From Aquilaria yunnanensis (taxonomy: Eukaryota > Streptophyta > Magnoliopsida > Malvales > Thymelaeaceae), in the NCBI GenBank assembly GCA_039654915.1, contig CM077599.1:870501-934500 (forward strand): a stretch of 64,000 bases of DNA, written 5' to 3'. Every line of letters starts with the position of its first letter. Within the stretch, counting starts at the first letter, position 1. Shown here piece by piece: positions 36,336 through 47,187 of the stretch. A program made the translations under genes and the position numbers. Under the pieces are notes generated by a model. That model saw only the letters and a program-made list of their open reading frames with translations, was not told the origin of the DNA and ran no database searches.

Positions 36336-36959
36336 TTCTTCTACTTGGGCATATTAATTGTTAATTATTTTGAAAACAAAACTATTTTGTCAGATTAAGA
36401 CATATGAAAAACTTTATGGACGCATAATTTAAAAATAATTGGTCATGAAACAACTCTAAATAATGGCAGGTCATGACGGCAACTGCATTACTTAACAATG
36501 CAAGGCCTTTCTTGGTCATACACACACTAGTATACTTCATCAATGTGAACTTGATGTGGAAGTGTGACAAGTGACAACAATCTTTACTTTATGATCTAGT
36601 CGAGTTGGTGTCAACTTGTTAGTGTCACTGATTTTTTTCTTTAAGTATTACTATCACGCCTGAGAAATCCTTTCTCGTTCATCATTAAGCTTGTATGTCA
36701 CTATAACTTTATACATCTCAAGATGACCTTTTATGTGTCATATTAGACATACAACTACAAAGCCACAAATAGTAATGCCTCAGGCCTTTGATTAAAATTA
36801 ACACTTATCTTAAGACTTTATAACATTTCATAATGAAGAAACCTTATGACTGAAAAACATCATTCATTATAAAATGTCTTAAAAAGATATACACATCAAA
36901 ATGTGCACTCAAAACAAAGTAATAGAGCAATTACATTTGACTCCCACTAGCCAAGTGCA

Positions 36960-39373
36960 TCAAAAGACTTTATTAATCCCATATTAGTAACATGCCCCCT
37001 AAAACCTTCATGGCAAAATTTCTTTGTTAAAAGATCAGTAATCATTTATTCAGTCCCAATGTACTCTATCACAGCTTCACATTTTCTTACTTGTTTTTTA
37101 ACAGTTAAATATTTGACCTCCAAATGCTTAGCCTAAAAAATACTTTTGTTATTCTTGCAAAGTAGCACTATTACAATATTATCACAGTATAATCGAATAG
37201 ACTTAGTTATGGAATCCATAATAGCATCTCAGTGGTGAGATTTTGCAACCATGCAGCTTGTGTGAAAAGCACTAAAATACGCTATGTATTCGGCATGCGT
37301 GGGATATGAGGTCACAAGTGTCTGTTTGATACTTTTCCATTAAACTGTACTACCTGCTAACATGAAAATGTACCTTGATGTTGATTTTATGTCATCATTG
37401 CAGCATTATAGTCAGTATCTGTATATCCAGCCAGCTCAAGATTATTGGCCTTTTTATAGGTCAACATGTAGTCTATAATCCCCTTGAAATATCTCAAGAT
37501 TTTTTTCATAGCAACTCAATGGTCATGTATAGGATTTAACAAATATTTTCCTAGAAGACCTACTGCAAATACGATGTTTGGTCTAGTGTAAACCGGAACA
37601 TACATTATTCTCCTAACAACATTAGCATATGGCACATCCCTCATGGGTTTTCTCTCACAATCATTCCTAAGACATTGTGCCAAGCTTAAGTTTTCACCTA
37701 TAACAACTAGCACATTTTAAAGTTTACAATCTTGCATATTGAATTGCTTCAATGTGTATTAAATGTATGATTTTTAAGAGAGACCCAACAAATTTTGAGA
37801 TCTGTCACTGTGGATTTTAATTCCAAGAACAACAAATACTTCACCAATATCCTTCATCTTAAATTGCCTAGGCAAAAACTGCTTAATCTCATGTAGCATG
37901 CTTAAGTTATTTGTTACAAGCAAAATATCATCTACATAAAGGACTAGAAAGATAATTTTGCTCTTACTTACCTTGTGATATGTGTATCTATCAATTGGTT
38001 TTCCATAAAATCAAATGAGGTAATTACCTCATCAAACTTTAGGTACCACTGACGGGAAGCTTGCTTTAAACCATAAATAGACTTTAATAGTCTACATACC
38101 ATATGATCTTTACTGGTTGCCTTAAAATGTTTAGGCTGTTTCATATAAACTTCTTTTTTCACATTCTCATTTAAAAATGTGTTTTTAACGTCCATCTAGT
38201 GCAACTCCAAATCATAATAAGCTACAAGTGCCATAATAACTCGAAATAAGTCTTTAGAAGACATAAGAGAAACAAATCAATATAGTCAATTCTTTCTTTC
38301 AGAGTGTATTATTTGGTAACCAATCTGGCTTTAAACTTCTCAATTTTTACATTAGGATTCCCTTTAGTCTTAAGCACCCATTTGTTACCAATAGGTTTAT
38401 TGCTCTCAGGTAGCTCAAAAAGCTCCTACACTTGATTGTGTTGCATGGATTACATCTCATCTCTCATTGCATCCTACAATATATCTTTTTTAGGACTAGA
38501 TACATCCCCTAAAAAAGTTATTGGATCGATTATATGACCAATGTTATAATCACTTTCACTAAGATAAACCACATAATCAAAAGATATAGTAGACCTCCTA
38601 TCTCTAGTAGACCATCTAAGTAAAACCTTTACCACTGGACCCAGTATCAGAAGAACCTTCTCAATTGGTGGTTGTAGAAGTTATTGCTCCATTGGAGCAA
38701 ATATAGGAAAAGATCCACAACCTTTTGTTGTATAGGTAGATGAACACAACTGGTAATACCTTATACATCATTATCTATGGTTTTAGAGTGATCATTTTCA
38801 TCGGTCAGATCCTGCTCTAAAAACTTAGATGTTTATGATTCCATAATTTTAGAGCCTTTATCTTTATAATAAAATTTATATCTTTTAGAATGTTCAGGAT
38901 AACCAACAAAATAACAACGAGTATAACGAGGTTACAAATTTTTTTCCATGGGAACATACAATTACACTTCAGTGGAGTAACCCCAAACTCAAAAGTGGTT
39001 CAAGCTGGGTTTCCTACTAGTCCACAACTCAAAAGGTATGATTTTGCACTACATACTAGGTACTCAATTGAGGGTATACAAGGTTATCTTAATAGTCCCA
39101 CTCCAAAGAAAGTTGGACAAATTTATCCTACTTTGCATGCTCCCCATCATGTTCTTTAAGGTGCAATTCCACCTTTTAGTCACACCATTTTTGTTTAGGA
39201 CTCCCTGACATAGTGAACTAAGTTACTATTCCACAGCTCTTTAAATAACAAGCAAATGGACCATTAATTTGTCTATTGTCCCCATGTTTGCCATAATACC
39301 CACTTCCACGGTCAAATCTCACAATCTTGTTAACTTTTTCCAACTGTTTCTCGACCTCAATCTTGAAGATCAT
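36960..39373 (-). pseudogene. Copia pol: integrase (3' part), reverse transcriptase, RNase H
   Basis: Reading the minus strand from 39373: FKIEVEKQLEKVNKIVRFDR, then GPFACYLKSCGIVT (integrase core), GVTKRWNCTLKNMMGSM and YFVGYPEHSKRYKFY (integrase C-terminal region), KPIGNKWVLKTK and EKFKARLV (reverse transcriptase start), MDVKNTFLNENVKKEVYMKQ and LLKSIYGLKQASRQWYLKFD (37968-38195), DVPYANVVRRIMYVPVYTRP (37516-37713), LELAGYTDTDYNAA and AKHLEVKYLTVKKQVRKC (RNase H, about 37480 to 36960). Domain order INT-RT-RH is that of Ty1-copia. Many stops and frameshifts; also the catalytic YVDD box was not readable. Not functional. Confidence 0.85.
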
Positions 39374-39907
39374 TGTAGCAACGTGATTTTTAGGAGTCGC
39401 CACCAATCAGTTTTCCTAGGTCGATTGGATACCTGAAAAATGGTCTGCGAGAGATTCTAAGATCGTGAGTTGGTTACGCTAAAATAACCCTATTAAAGCG
39501 CCCAGGAATTGGTACCATGGGGTTCAATTTTATCTTTTCCTAACCATTTATTTCTTGATCTAATTTTTGATTTAAAGTGATTTTTATTAATTTTTATTTA
39601 ATTTTTAATTCCAAACCGGGAATTTTATCAGACCAACAGAATATGGAATAAACAATCTGTCTCAGGATTTTATCAAACCACCGAGAACGGACATCCAGAA
39701 AAATAAATGTCAAGTACTGAAAATATAAAAAGAGCTATCTTCATTTGATTTCTTGCTAATGTCTAGATAATGAGAAAAATAAATAAAATCTAAGGAATTA
39801 AAGAACTAATTATTATTTATTCTAAGACACATTATGAGATCCTAAAACCAAATTGCATGATCCTAAAGTTAGTTAATAAAAAATAAAAATAAAATAACTG
39901 AAGTAAT

Positions 39908-39940
39908 TTAAGAAATAAAATAAAATAAAATAAAATAAAC
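39908..39940. repeat. (AAAAT)n microsatellite in solo LTR
   Basis: A run of AAATA/AAAAT pentamers of about 33 bp. Confidence 0.85.
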
Positions 39941-40680
39941 AAAACACACTAGGTTATGTTTTTATGAAGATTTAATGACAGCAGTTAATGAGTGACAAAA
40001 ACAAATAAATAAGAAAGAAACAAAGAAAAATGAAATAAAAACTAAAAAAACTTGCTGTCAATGGTCAATCTGCAAAAAGAAAAGGAAGTTAGTGACTTGT
40101 AGGAACGAAACAAAAAGTCAAGAGGGCAAAACAGGGGTTTTACCGAAAAGTTGACTAGGTCAGAACCGGCGGGTCGAGTGACGGGTATCTGGCCGGATCT
40201 CTCTCTGATTCTCCGTTTTTGTCGACGATGGAGGAGCGGCGGAGCTTGGGGGATGAGTCCGTGGCCGAAGACGGCGGAAGCAGGGGAGCACCTGGGCATG
40301 GACGACGGCGGAGGAAGAAAGCAACAGGGAGGACGAGCGAAGGCTGGGAGGCGACGCGCCGAGAGAGAGAGCTGGGGCGGCTGACGGGCGACTGGACGGA
40401 AGGCGAAGCTGGAGCGGCGACGGCGAGGGCTGAGAGAACAACGGCGGAGGGAGAAGAGAGAAAGGCGGTGCAGGAGGAAGAGAGAATGGCGAGAGCAGAC
40501 TGGAGGCGTCGGGCGGCGAAGATGGGAAAAACCAGGGGCGGCGACGGGTCCGGGAAGAAGCTAGGGTTTCTGGGAGAGAAGTAGCGAAAAATCAGGGGCT
40601 GCAGAGTGCAGTTTTCCTTTTTTTTTTTGAACCAAGCTTAGGGTTTTGTTTTCTCCCCTGCTTTCTCTCGAAATCTGAAT

Positions 40681-40690
40681 CATATTTATA
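40681..40690 (-). promoter_or_regulatory. TATA box of the gypsy solo LTR
   Basis: TATAAATATG on the minus strand, followed downstream by a C+T-rich leader containing AAACCCTAG and a GC-rich tract. This is the expected U3/R promoter layout, so the solo LTR could still start transcription toward decreasing coordinates. Confidence 0.55.
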
Positions 40691-41233
40691 CTAGTGTGGG
40701 CTTAAAACGTGATTAACACTGCTTTTCAGAGTTTAAAATCCATCCAAATCAAATTTGAAGAAGTTTAGTTCAATTAAGATATAATCTTGAACAATTACTA
40801 GTTTCAGTCCAATAAAACTTTCAATCTGCCTATTTGACCCAAAACTTTCAGGAATTGTCAGATTACCCCAAAACTTTGCAAAAACCCCAGATTTTTCCGG
40901 AAATACCATAAAATCGCTAGATTTGGCTCAAACTCTCTAAAATTGACAGATTTGCCTCAAACTTTTGAATTTTGCTCAAAACTTTCTAAAAATCCCCAAT
41001 TTTCTCCCAAACTTTCCTTTTTGCCCAAATTGACCCCATAAGACTTTGAAGACTCCAAATTATTGCCTAACTAAATTAATTCCTATCTCTACCTTAAATG
41101 ATCCAAAAAATCAAAAATTACCTTAAAAAGAATAAAATGCCCCTATAAAAATCAAAATGCTCATAAACTAATTTTCCTAATCTAAAACTTAGACAAAAGT
41201 CAGTGCCCGGACAAAATTGGGTGTCAACAATCA

Positions 41234-41900
41234 TGAACTTTTCTAGAGCTTCAAACTTCTCCTTAATCATGTACAAGTAACCATAGTGGGAATAGTCATC
41301 AACAAAAGTGATGAAATATCTAAAGTTACAAATTGTAAGTGAGTGTGTTCCACTTATGTATGTGTGAATCACTTTTAAGAGGTCCGAGCTACGTGTAGCT
41401 CTTTTTTTTTTTTTAATCTTAGTCAACTTGCCTCTACAACAATCAACACATATCTCTAGAGCCATTAATGTCAATAGTATGTAGGATGTTTTCCTTTTTC
41501 AACATTTATACTTTTTTTCCTAGAGATGTGACCAAGTCTTTTATGTCACAACTTAGAAGATTTCTCCTATATAAGAGGTTTTTTAGCAATAACTTTCTTA
41601 ACATTATATGAGATGATGCAGATATCATTTGAAGTTAAATACAACCCATATAGGCCAAAGGACAAAGAACAACTACTAACTTGCTTTGAATCAAAGAGTA
41701 ATTTAATAAAACCAGCCTTAATCTCAAAAGCGTAGCCATTATTGTCCAACATAAAAATTGAGACCAAATTCCATTTGAAACATTGTACATAGAATGTGTT
41801 ATTTAAAATAAGTCTAAATCTAAAATCTAAATTTAGCCTTTGACTATGTTTACTCCTTTAACATGTTCTGCAGTTTGGTAACCTCATTTTTAAGGATTCA
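41234..41900 (-). pseudogene. Copia pol: GAG-pre-integrase and integrase N-terminal part
   Basis: The minus strand reads MVSIFMLDNNGYAFEIKAGF and SFGLYGLYLTSNDI (41567-41767, GAG-pre-integrase), then EICVDCCRGKLTKIKKK, ATRSSDLLKVIHTYISGTHS, FRYFITFVDDYSHYGYLYMI and KEKFEALEKFMI (integrase zinc-binding and core). It stops exactly at the solo LTR target site and resumes beyond it at 39373. The conserved core Asp of the 'HTDI' box reads Tyr (HTYI) here, another sign of decay. Confidence 0.85.
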
Positions 41901-42044
41901 ATTCATATAAGCAATCGACCTTTTTTTATTATGCAACATGTTTAAACTTTTAGTTGTCCCCACAAAGAATTCAACATCAACCCACTGCCAGAACTTACAA
42001 CCACTTATTCTCTATGTTAACAAAAATCACACATAATACAAAAG

Positions 42045-42143
42045 GCAACATCAACTTATCTATTCATAAGCTAACAACAACATCAACTTATCTATTCATA
42101 AGCTAACAGCAACATCAACTATATATGTTCATAAGCTAACAAC
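42045..42143. repeat. 32-bp tandem repeat, three copies
   Basis: Unit core CAACATCAACTTATCTATTC followed by ATAAGCTAA, with starts spaced exactly 32 bp (48, 80 and 112 within 42000-42120). The third copy has 'ATATATGTTC' in place of 'TTATCTATTC'. No coding sense was identified. Confidence 0.9.
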
Positions 42144-42975
42144 TGACATTATACTTGCACAATGCAATCTAACATTACATAAATAACCTTTTGACAAGCT
42201 ATAAAATGGTGCCCTGGATTTCTAACAGTCCAAGATGTTTTCTACTCAACTTTGAACCAACATTCACACATTAGAATTTCTACCTTTGCACATTTGCCAT
42301 TTCTGTGAAAAGCCAATGAACTTGATGAACAAGATGATGAACTCATCTACAACCAATTGAATTTGACTCTATAGGATATAAACTAACACAATTGCAAATT
42401 CCATCCCAAAATTCTCAATTCCAAACTTTGAACATCAAACCTTAACTTATACCCTCTAATTTCTTAATCAAATTGACATTTCTACGTTTTACTTATGTCG
42501 CTTGCTCTTTCATCATCTCAGTAAGAATTTTGCCACTGAAGCACTTTCTTAGTAGAATATTCCTTCCCTTCACAAAATATTCTTTACGAACGTTACTTCA
42601 ATGACATATCCGACCCTGAAACAAAAACTCAGTAGCCAGTTTGAACCATTTAAAAAATATCAGTTAGAGATTGGGGGAAAAAAACTATAGTGGCAAATTC
42701 AAGCCCATGACCAAACAAACATTAGTGGTAAATTTGATATTTCTGCCTAAAAGAACCCAAAGTCCTTAATTGCCTAATCATCTAGCATTGTCTTGTCACA
42801 TTTCGTGACAGAAGCGGTATCCAAACCAAAGTGAAAACATGGGCTAGTTGTTGATTGGGATTTAGCCATGTTTGACTCAAGTAAGGTCATAACTGACACA
42901 GTTGAAATTCATGGGCTGGTATGTGGTAAATATTGGGTAAATATAGCAGAAAAATTCTAAGCATTTAATTATTAC

Positions 42976-43436
42976 TGCAAATTAGCTCTCAGCCTCTATT
43001 TAATTTCATATTAGTCATAGACCTTTATAATTTGTTATATATTGATCCCTAAACTAAACAAGATTGAATTGAAATGAAAACTTGATTTATAGAAAGAAAA
43101 AACTAATAATATAATAGTCAATTAAGTGTAAAAAATATGACACATATTGAATTTATGGGAAGTTAGTGACTGGACAGTATAAATTAGAATTTAAAGTTTT
43201 TAATCTTATATGGTTATTTGGGAGTCGGAACTTAAATTGTTTAATAATTATCTTTCAATAAATTCAATTAGTGTCATGATTATTTGATAGCTAATACATA
43301 ATTTAAACTATTTTTTTTCTCTGTAGATTGGGTTTCTATGCCAACTTAGTGTTGCCCATGTCACTCAATATGCAATAAATTATAAAGAACTAAGACTAAT
43401 ATGAAATTAAATGGAGGTTGATGACCAATTTGCAAT
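42976..43436. mobile_element. MITE with about 85-bp inverted repeats
   Basis: The left arm (ACTGCAAATTAGCTCTCAGC... TTTAATTTCATATTAGTC) is the inverted copy of the right arm (GACTAATATGAAATTAAA ... GACCAATTTGCAAT). Similarity continues weakly toward the centre. No coding. Flanks TTTAATTAT and ACAATTAAC are not a perfect duplication; Mutator-like is the likeliest class. Confidence 0.6.
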
Positions 43437-44600
43437 ACAATTAACGGTAAAGTATAAAAAAACTCACTATAATTATGTGTCCGAACTAATTTGCTCATCA
43501 TTCTTTTAAGTGATTCCAATTTCATCACTGAAATTTTGGTTTGGGCACAAATTCATCATTGAACCGTTAGTTTTGCTAACATGTAAACGGAATGGTGACA
43601 TGGACGTGGTGACCTAATTATCAACTTAACTCTTAACTTTCTTGAACTATACAAATTGGCCCATCAACTCTTAATGGCTCCAATAATACTACTTCCTATT
43701 GCTGGAATTCATCCAGATGGCATTGAAGCCATTGGTGGGCTTCACTATTACCAAGTTGGCCTCTAGAGATGCCACTGATCCAACCCGCCCTACCGTAAAT
43801 CCAACTATGATGTGAATCAATGAAGAAATTGGTCGCCAAGAATGAACAAAGCGACAAACAGATCGATGAATCAACAAACAGGGCAACGAACAATTGGTGA
43901 ACAAATCAGTGATTCAACTCTCAAATTGACGAACAAATTGCAAATTAAGCGATGCTGCTGGTAAAGGAGGTGGCCAGCAGTGGAGGCAGGTAGTGCCAAT
44001 TGGTGAACAATCGGAGAACTAGGCGAGGAGTTGGGGGTAGAAGAAGTGCTCAGTAGGGGCGGATGAAGTGAAAGAGGTTATGGTAGAGGCGGATGGCATG
44101 GAGGAGGTGGTTGGCAATGGAGGCAAGGGAGTTGGAGGATAAGGCAGCAAAGGAGAAGGAGGTGGAGGAGAAATATTGCCAAACCCCTTAGAAATTTCAT
44201 GAAATCTTTACATGACCTAGAATTCCTCCAAATGCCACATGCATTTATGTGTTTTCCATAATTGGCATGCTATTTAGACGATTAGTTTTCACACGGTCAT
44301 CATTGGTTTGCCACGTAATCACATCCAGATGAAATATTCTAACATTTGACAAAATCTTTCCACCATCAATTACATCGATAACCTATTTGGCCCCATTCCA
44401 AACATTGATATTTGATCTTGCACCAAATGTTGTCTTGAGTGATGTATTTGACACCACTTAAAAAATAGTGACCAAATGTATCTATGACCAAAAGTACAGT
44501 CACTTGTTTAGTACTTTGCCCTATAATTAAAGGTTTGGAGTGCATCTTACATTCTTACCCAGTAAATTCTGTATCAGGTATCCCATCGCTTTTGCAAACC
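43437..44600. other. Possible one-sided Mutator-like element with GC-rich insert
   Basis: The left part, from GGTAAAGTATAAAAAAACTC, looks like the terminal repeat of a Mutator-like element. A weak inverted partner (CACTTGTTTAGTACTTTGCC) ends at 44519, but no target duplication was seen. The interior includes a GGAGGTGG/GGAGGC-rich stretch (43960-44190). No gene was recognised. Confidence 0.35.
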
Positions 44601-44660
44601 TAATATCGAAACGTCGAGCCTTTTCATTCAGATCTCCTTAAGAACTCTCCTTCAAGCTAC

Positions 44661-45090
44661 ATGGCATCTACATCGAATCCATCTCAGTCGTAAGTTTTCG
44701 CCGCATTTGTTGTACCATTTTCATTGGGTTTGAAGCAATACTTGATCGGCTCGTTGATTTGTTTTCTTTGTGTATTATGCTAGGGAGGTGGAGGTCGTTC
44801 GTAGGAGGGACAACAGAGCCCCGTTCAAATTTCTGGTCCCTCTTGTCTATGCCCCTGTTCTTCCTCTAAGTAAGCATTACTTTGGTCTGTTTAGTTCAAT
44901 CTTCCTTCTTTTTTGGGGGTTTCTGATTATTCAGTGGTGTGAGTCTGTCGCTTAAATTAAATGTTTGATTAGTGTGGATGCGATCTGCTGTTTCATTTCA
45001 GTTCGAATCGGGCTCCGAAAAAATCCTGTTTTAAGGGATCGCCTGTTTACCCTTGTGCTGGCTGGGGCTTTTGCTCATGGCTTTTATTTG
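44661..45090 (+). CDS. Small two-helix membrane protein, conserved in plants (3' end uncertain)
   Basis: Three exons join in frame: 44661-44689, 44784-44869 and 45002-45090, with GT..AG introns and a total of 204 nt (68 codons). The protein begins MASTSNPSQSEVEVVRRRDN, continues RAPFKFLVPLVYAPVLPLIR and then IGLRKNPVLRDRLFTLVLAG and AFAHGFYL. There are two hydrophobic segments (about residues 26-43 and 57-68) separated by a basic loop, so a small integral membrane protein is likely. The motif RRRDNRAPFKFL...APVLPL...LRKNP and the AGAFAHG segment look strongly conserved, in line with a plant family of unknown function. A donor-like GTGTATCC follows phase 0 at 45091, so at least one more short exon is expected. 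A phase-compatible candidate is 47122-47187, beyond a Mutator-like element. The function cannot be given. Confidence 0.72.
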
Positions 45091-45625
45091 GTGTATCCTT
45101 CCCTAATTTCACTTGATTTATTTCACCTTCTTTTTCTCAAATGTCTAATGTATCAGCATAGTTGTATCGTTGAATATACTGATAAACTGGACTCCCTAGA
45201 TTTGATTTTGTTCTGTTCGTTTGATTGATTAATGAAGATGATTTGACCCAGAGGATTTTGCAAATTAAAGTTGGTGTCATCTTGAGTTGTTTTTGGTCAT
45301 CCATCTATATCTTTGGATGATCTGGGAAAATGAGTGGTACCAGGAGCTATCATTTCCTGGAGATTGCTTCTAGTTGAGACTTTGTTAACTTTTCTTCTTC
45401 ACCGTGCTCGATGCCATTGGTTCTGCTTTGATTAAAAACCCTTGCTTCAGTTTATATATATATCTTTCTTAATAACCAATACATGATCCAGGGATTTTCT
45501 AGATAATGTGGAAGCACTTTGACAACTACTTTCTTGTGCTTGCTATTTGTCATGAATCAGTACAAATCAGTACAAATTAGGCGTAGGAGTTTATTATGAA
45601 GCAGCCAGGTTGATAAAAGAATTTA

Positions 45626-47101
45626 GGCCTAAGTACCCTAGAGGTCCCTCAACTTGACTAACTCGTACATGTGAGTACCTCAACTCAAACTCAGCCTGTT
45701 TTGGTCCTCAAACTTGGCAATTTGTCCTGACTTAGTCCACTGAGTGATTGAGTGCAAACTGTCGTCACTTAAATTCGCTGATCTGGAACCCAACAGCAGC
45801 TCTACCATTGACCAGTCTTTTAAGTCTGACTGTGTGCGAGAAAACCCAAAAAAATAATTATTTCAAATGATGTACTACCTTCGTCTCGCAAAGTTTGTCC
45901 TCTTTACTATTCACAGCAATTAATTCATAATTTTCTTTCTTTCAAAATTTCTTATACAATTATAAATTTTTTATATGAAAATAGTACCTTAAAAACTTTA
46001 GTTTATAAATATATTTTTCAAGAATTTTTTACAATACAAATTAATATGAATATATTTAACTCAAACTTTAGTAAAAAATGGTAAAAGAGCCAACCTTTGT
46101 GAAATGGAGGGAGTATTATTTTATTCGTTTACTTCTTTCTTCATAACTAATGTTTTTTGTTCTCGATATCCTGAATGGTACATATCAAACAATGATGGAT
46201 CTTCATTAACATACTTTAGTGCTTCTTCAACCTTTCAAGTATAGAGCTTTTCGTTAATCCTCCTACAATGCCCACCAGGCCCCAGCTAACCTCCCTCTCA
46301 TCTTGTCAAGAAAACCAGCCATTGGCTTGGATCATTTTGCAGTAGGCGCAGAGGTGTATTCAAGTTGATGGGTTTCGAGCTTCCACTTTCCTGGGTTCTC
46401 AGGATTTCTATGCCCATGTTTTTTTCCCCTATTTAGCTTCCTACTCTGCCCCTTCCCTTCTGTCATGGCTTCCTTTGCCATTTTGTTATTCCATACCCCA
46501 ATTGAAATTTCCAGCAACTTCTGTCTGAATCAATGTCATTTCCTTCCATAAAAGCTGTCAAATACAGTGCCAAATGTGATGATGATGATGAAAGGTGGCC
46601 TACGTAGCTTCAACAAAATCAAGTGAACTAATGATATTGATGGTGGTGAGGCCATATAACCAAGCAAGAACGCAGAAGCCAATTCAATTCTGACACTGGT
46701 GAGGACGATGATGCTGATGTGAAGGGTTGGCTCACCTTTGTCACCAAAACCTGGTGCACCAATGAGAGAAGACGAGGATGTGGTGGCTTAGTCATGAAAA
46801 TAAGCAATATAGTGGAAGCACTATTGATTCTGAAGCCGACGGGGAAGAGGCGGTTAATGGGATTTGCCTAGTCCAACTCAAGTGGACATTATTGGGTTTG
46901 AAGAGTTGATCGGCAGTTGTTGCAGCTATGAGTTTTGACTCTTCACCCAGGTCAGTAGCAGGCAAACGATGTTTAGGTCATGTGACCTCATGTGCACCAT
47001 TCCGTTAGCCTTTGGACCAACTCGTGATGAGCTGAGTTCAAGTAAAAGGAACCAAGTCGTATCAGTTAGTCAAGTTAAGGGACCTCTACTGCATTTATGC
47101 C
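45626..47101. mobile_element. Mutator-like element with perfect 9-bp target duplication
   Basis: AAGAATTTA occurs immediately on both sides (45617-45625 and 47102-47110). Terminal inverted repeats of about 150 bp start GGCCTAAGTACCCTAGAGG on the left and, in reverse, GGCATAAATGCAGTAGAGG on the right; both continue through TCCCT(C/T)AACTTGACTAACT. No transposase is present. The interior includes a nested Stowaway-like MITE and coding-like patches (for example SIKAVKYSAKCDDDDERWPT and DTGEDDDADVKGWLTFVTK on the plus strand near 46550-46770) that I do not recognise. It is a Pack-MULE candidate, probably within an intron or just downstream of the small membrane-protein gene. Confidence 0.88.
45875..46113. 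mobile_element. Stowaway-like MITE nested in the Mutator-like element
   Basis: Flanked by TA (45873-45874 and 46114-46115). Ends CTACCTTCGTCTCGCAAAG and AACCTTTGTGAAATGGAGGGAG are inverted matches of the plant 'CTCCCTCCGTCCC' type. About 239 bp, A+T-rich interior, no coding. Confidence 0.8.
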
Positions 47102-47121
47102 AAGAATTTATGGGTGTGCAG

Positions 47122-47187
47122 TTAAGAATAGGTTCTGATAAGTTTCAAGAACTCTCTCAATCAGCTGAAAGGGATAGGAAAATTTAA
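47122..47187 (+). other. Candidate terminal exon of the 44661 gene
   Basis: After the acceptor-like TATGGGTGTGCAG, 12 bp beyond the 9-bp target repeat, the plus strand reads LRIGSDKFQELSQSAERDRK then I and a TAA stop. It is in phase 0, matching the end of the third exon at 45090. The peptide is hydrophilic and could be a cytosolic tail. I know no family match for it, so the link is an inference from phase and splice-like sequence only. Confidence 0.25.

Larger units (their letters stand above)
39374..41229 (-). mobile_element. Gypsy-type solo LTR, 1856 bp, inside copia integrase
   Basis: Flanked by the 5-bp repeat ATCAT (39369-39373 and 41230-41234). The minus strand starts TGTTGACACCCAATTTTG and ends AAAAATCACGTTGCTACA, typical of a widespread plant gypsy LTR family. 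A minus-strand TATAAATATG box (40681-40690) is followed by a GC-rich leader (about 40600 to 40150). No internal domain is present, so it is a solo LTR. The copia integrase reads on in the same frame across the site when the insert and one ATCAT are disregarded. Confidence 0.9.

Noticed and set aside
40219..40584. 121-codon plus-strand frame rich in Glu, Arg and Gly
   Set aside because: Lies inside the gypsy solo LTR, antisense to its leader; GC-rich DNA gives long frames on both strands by chance.
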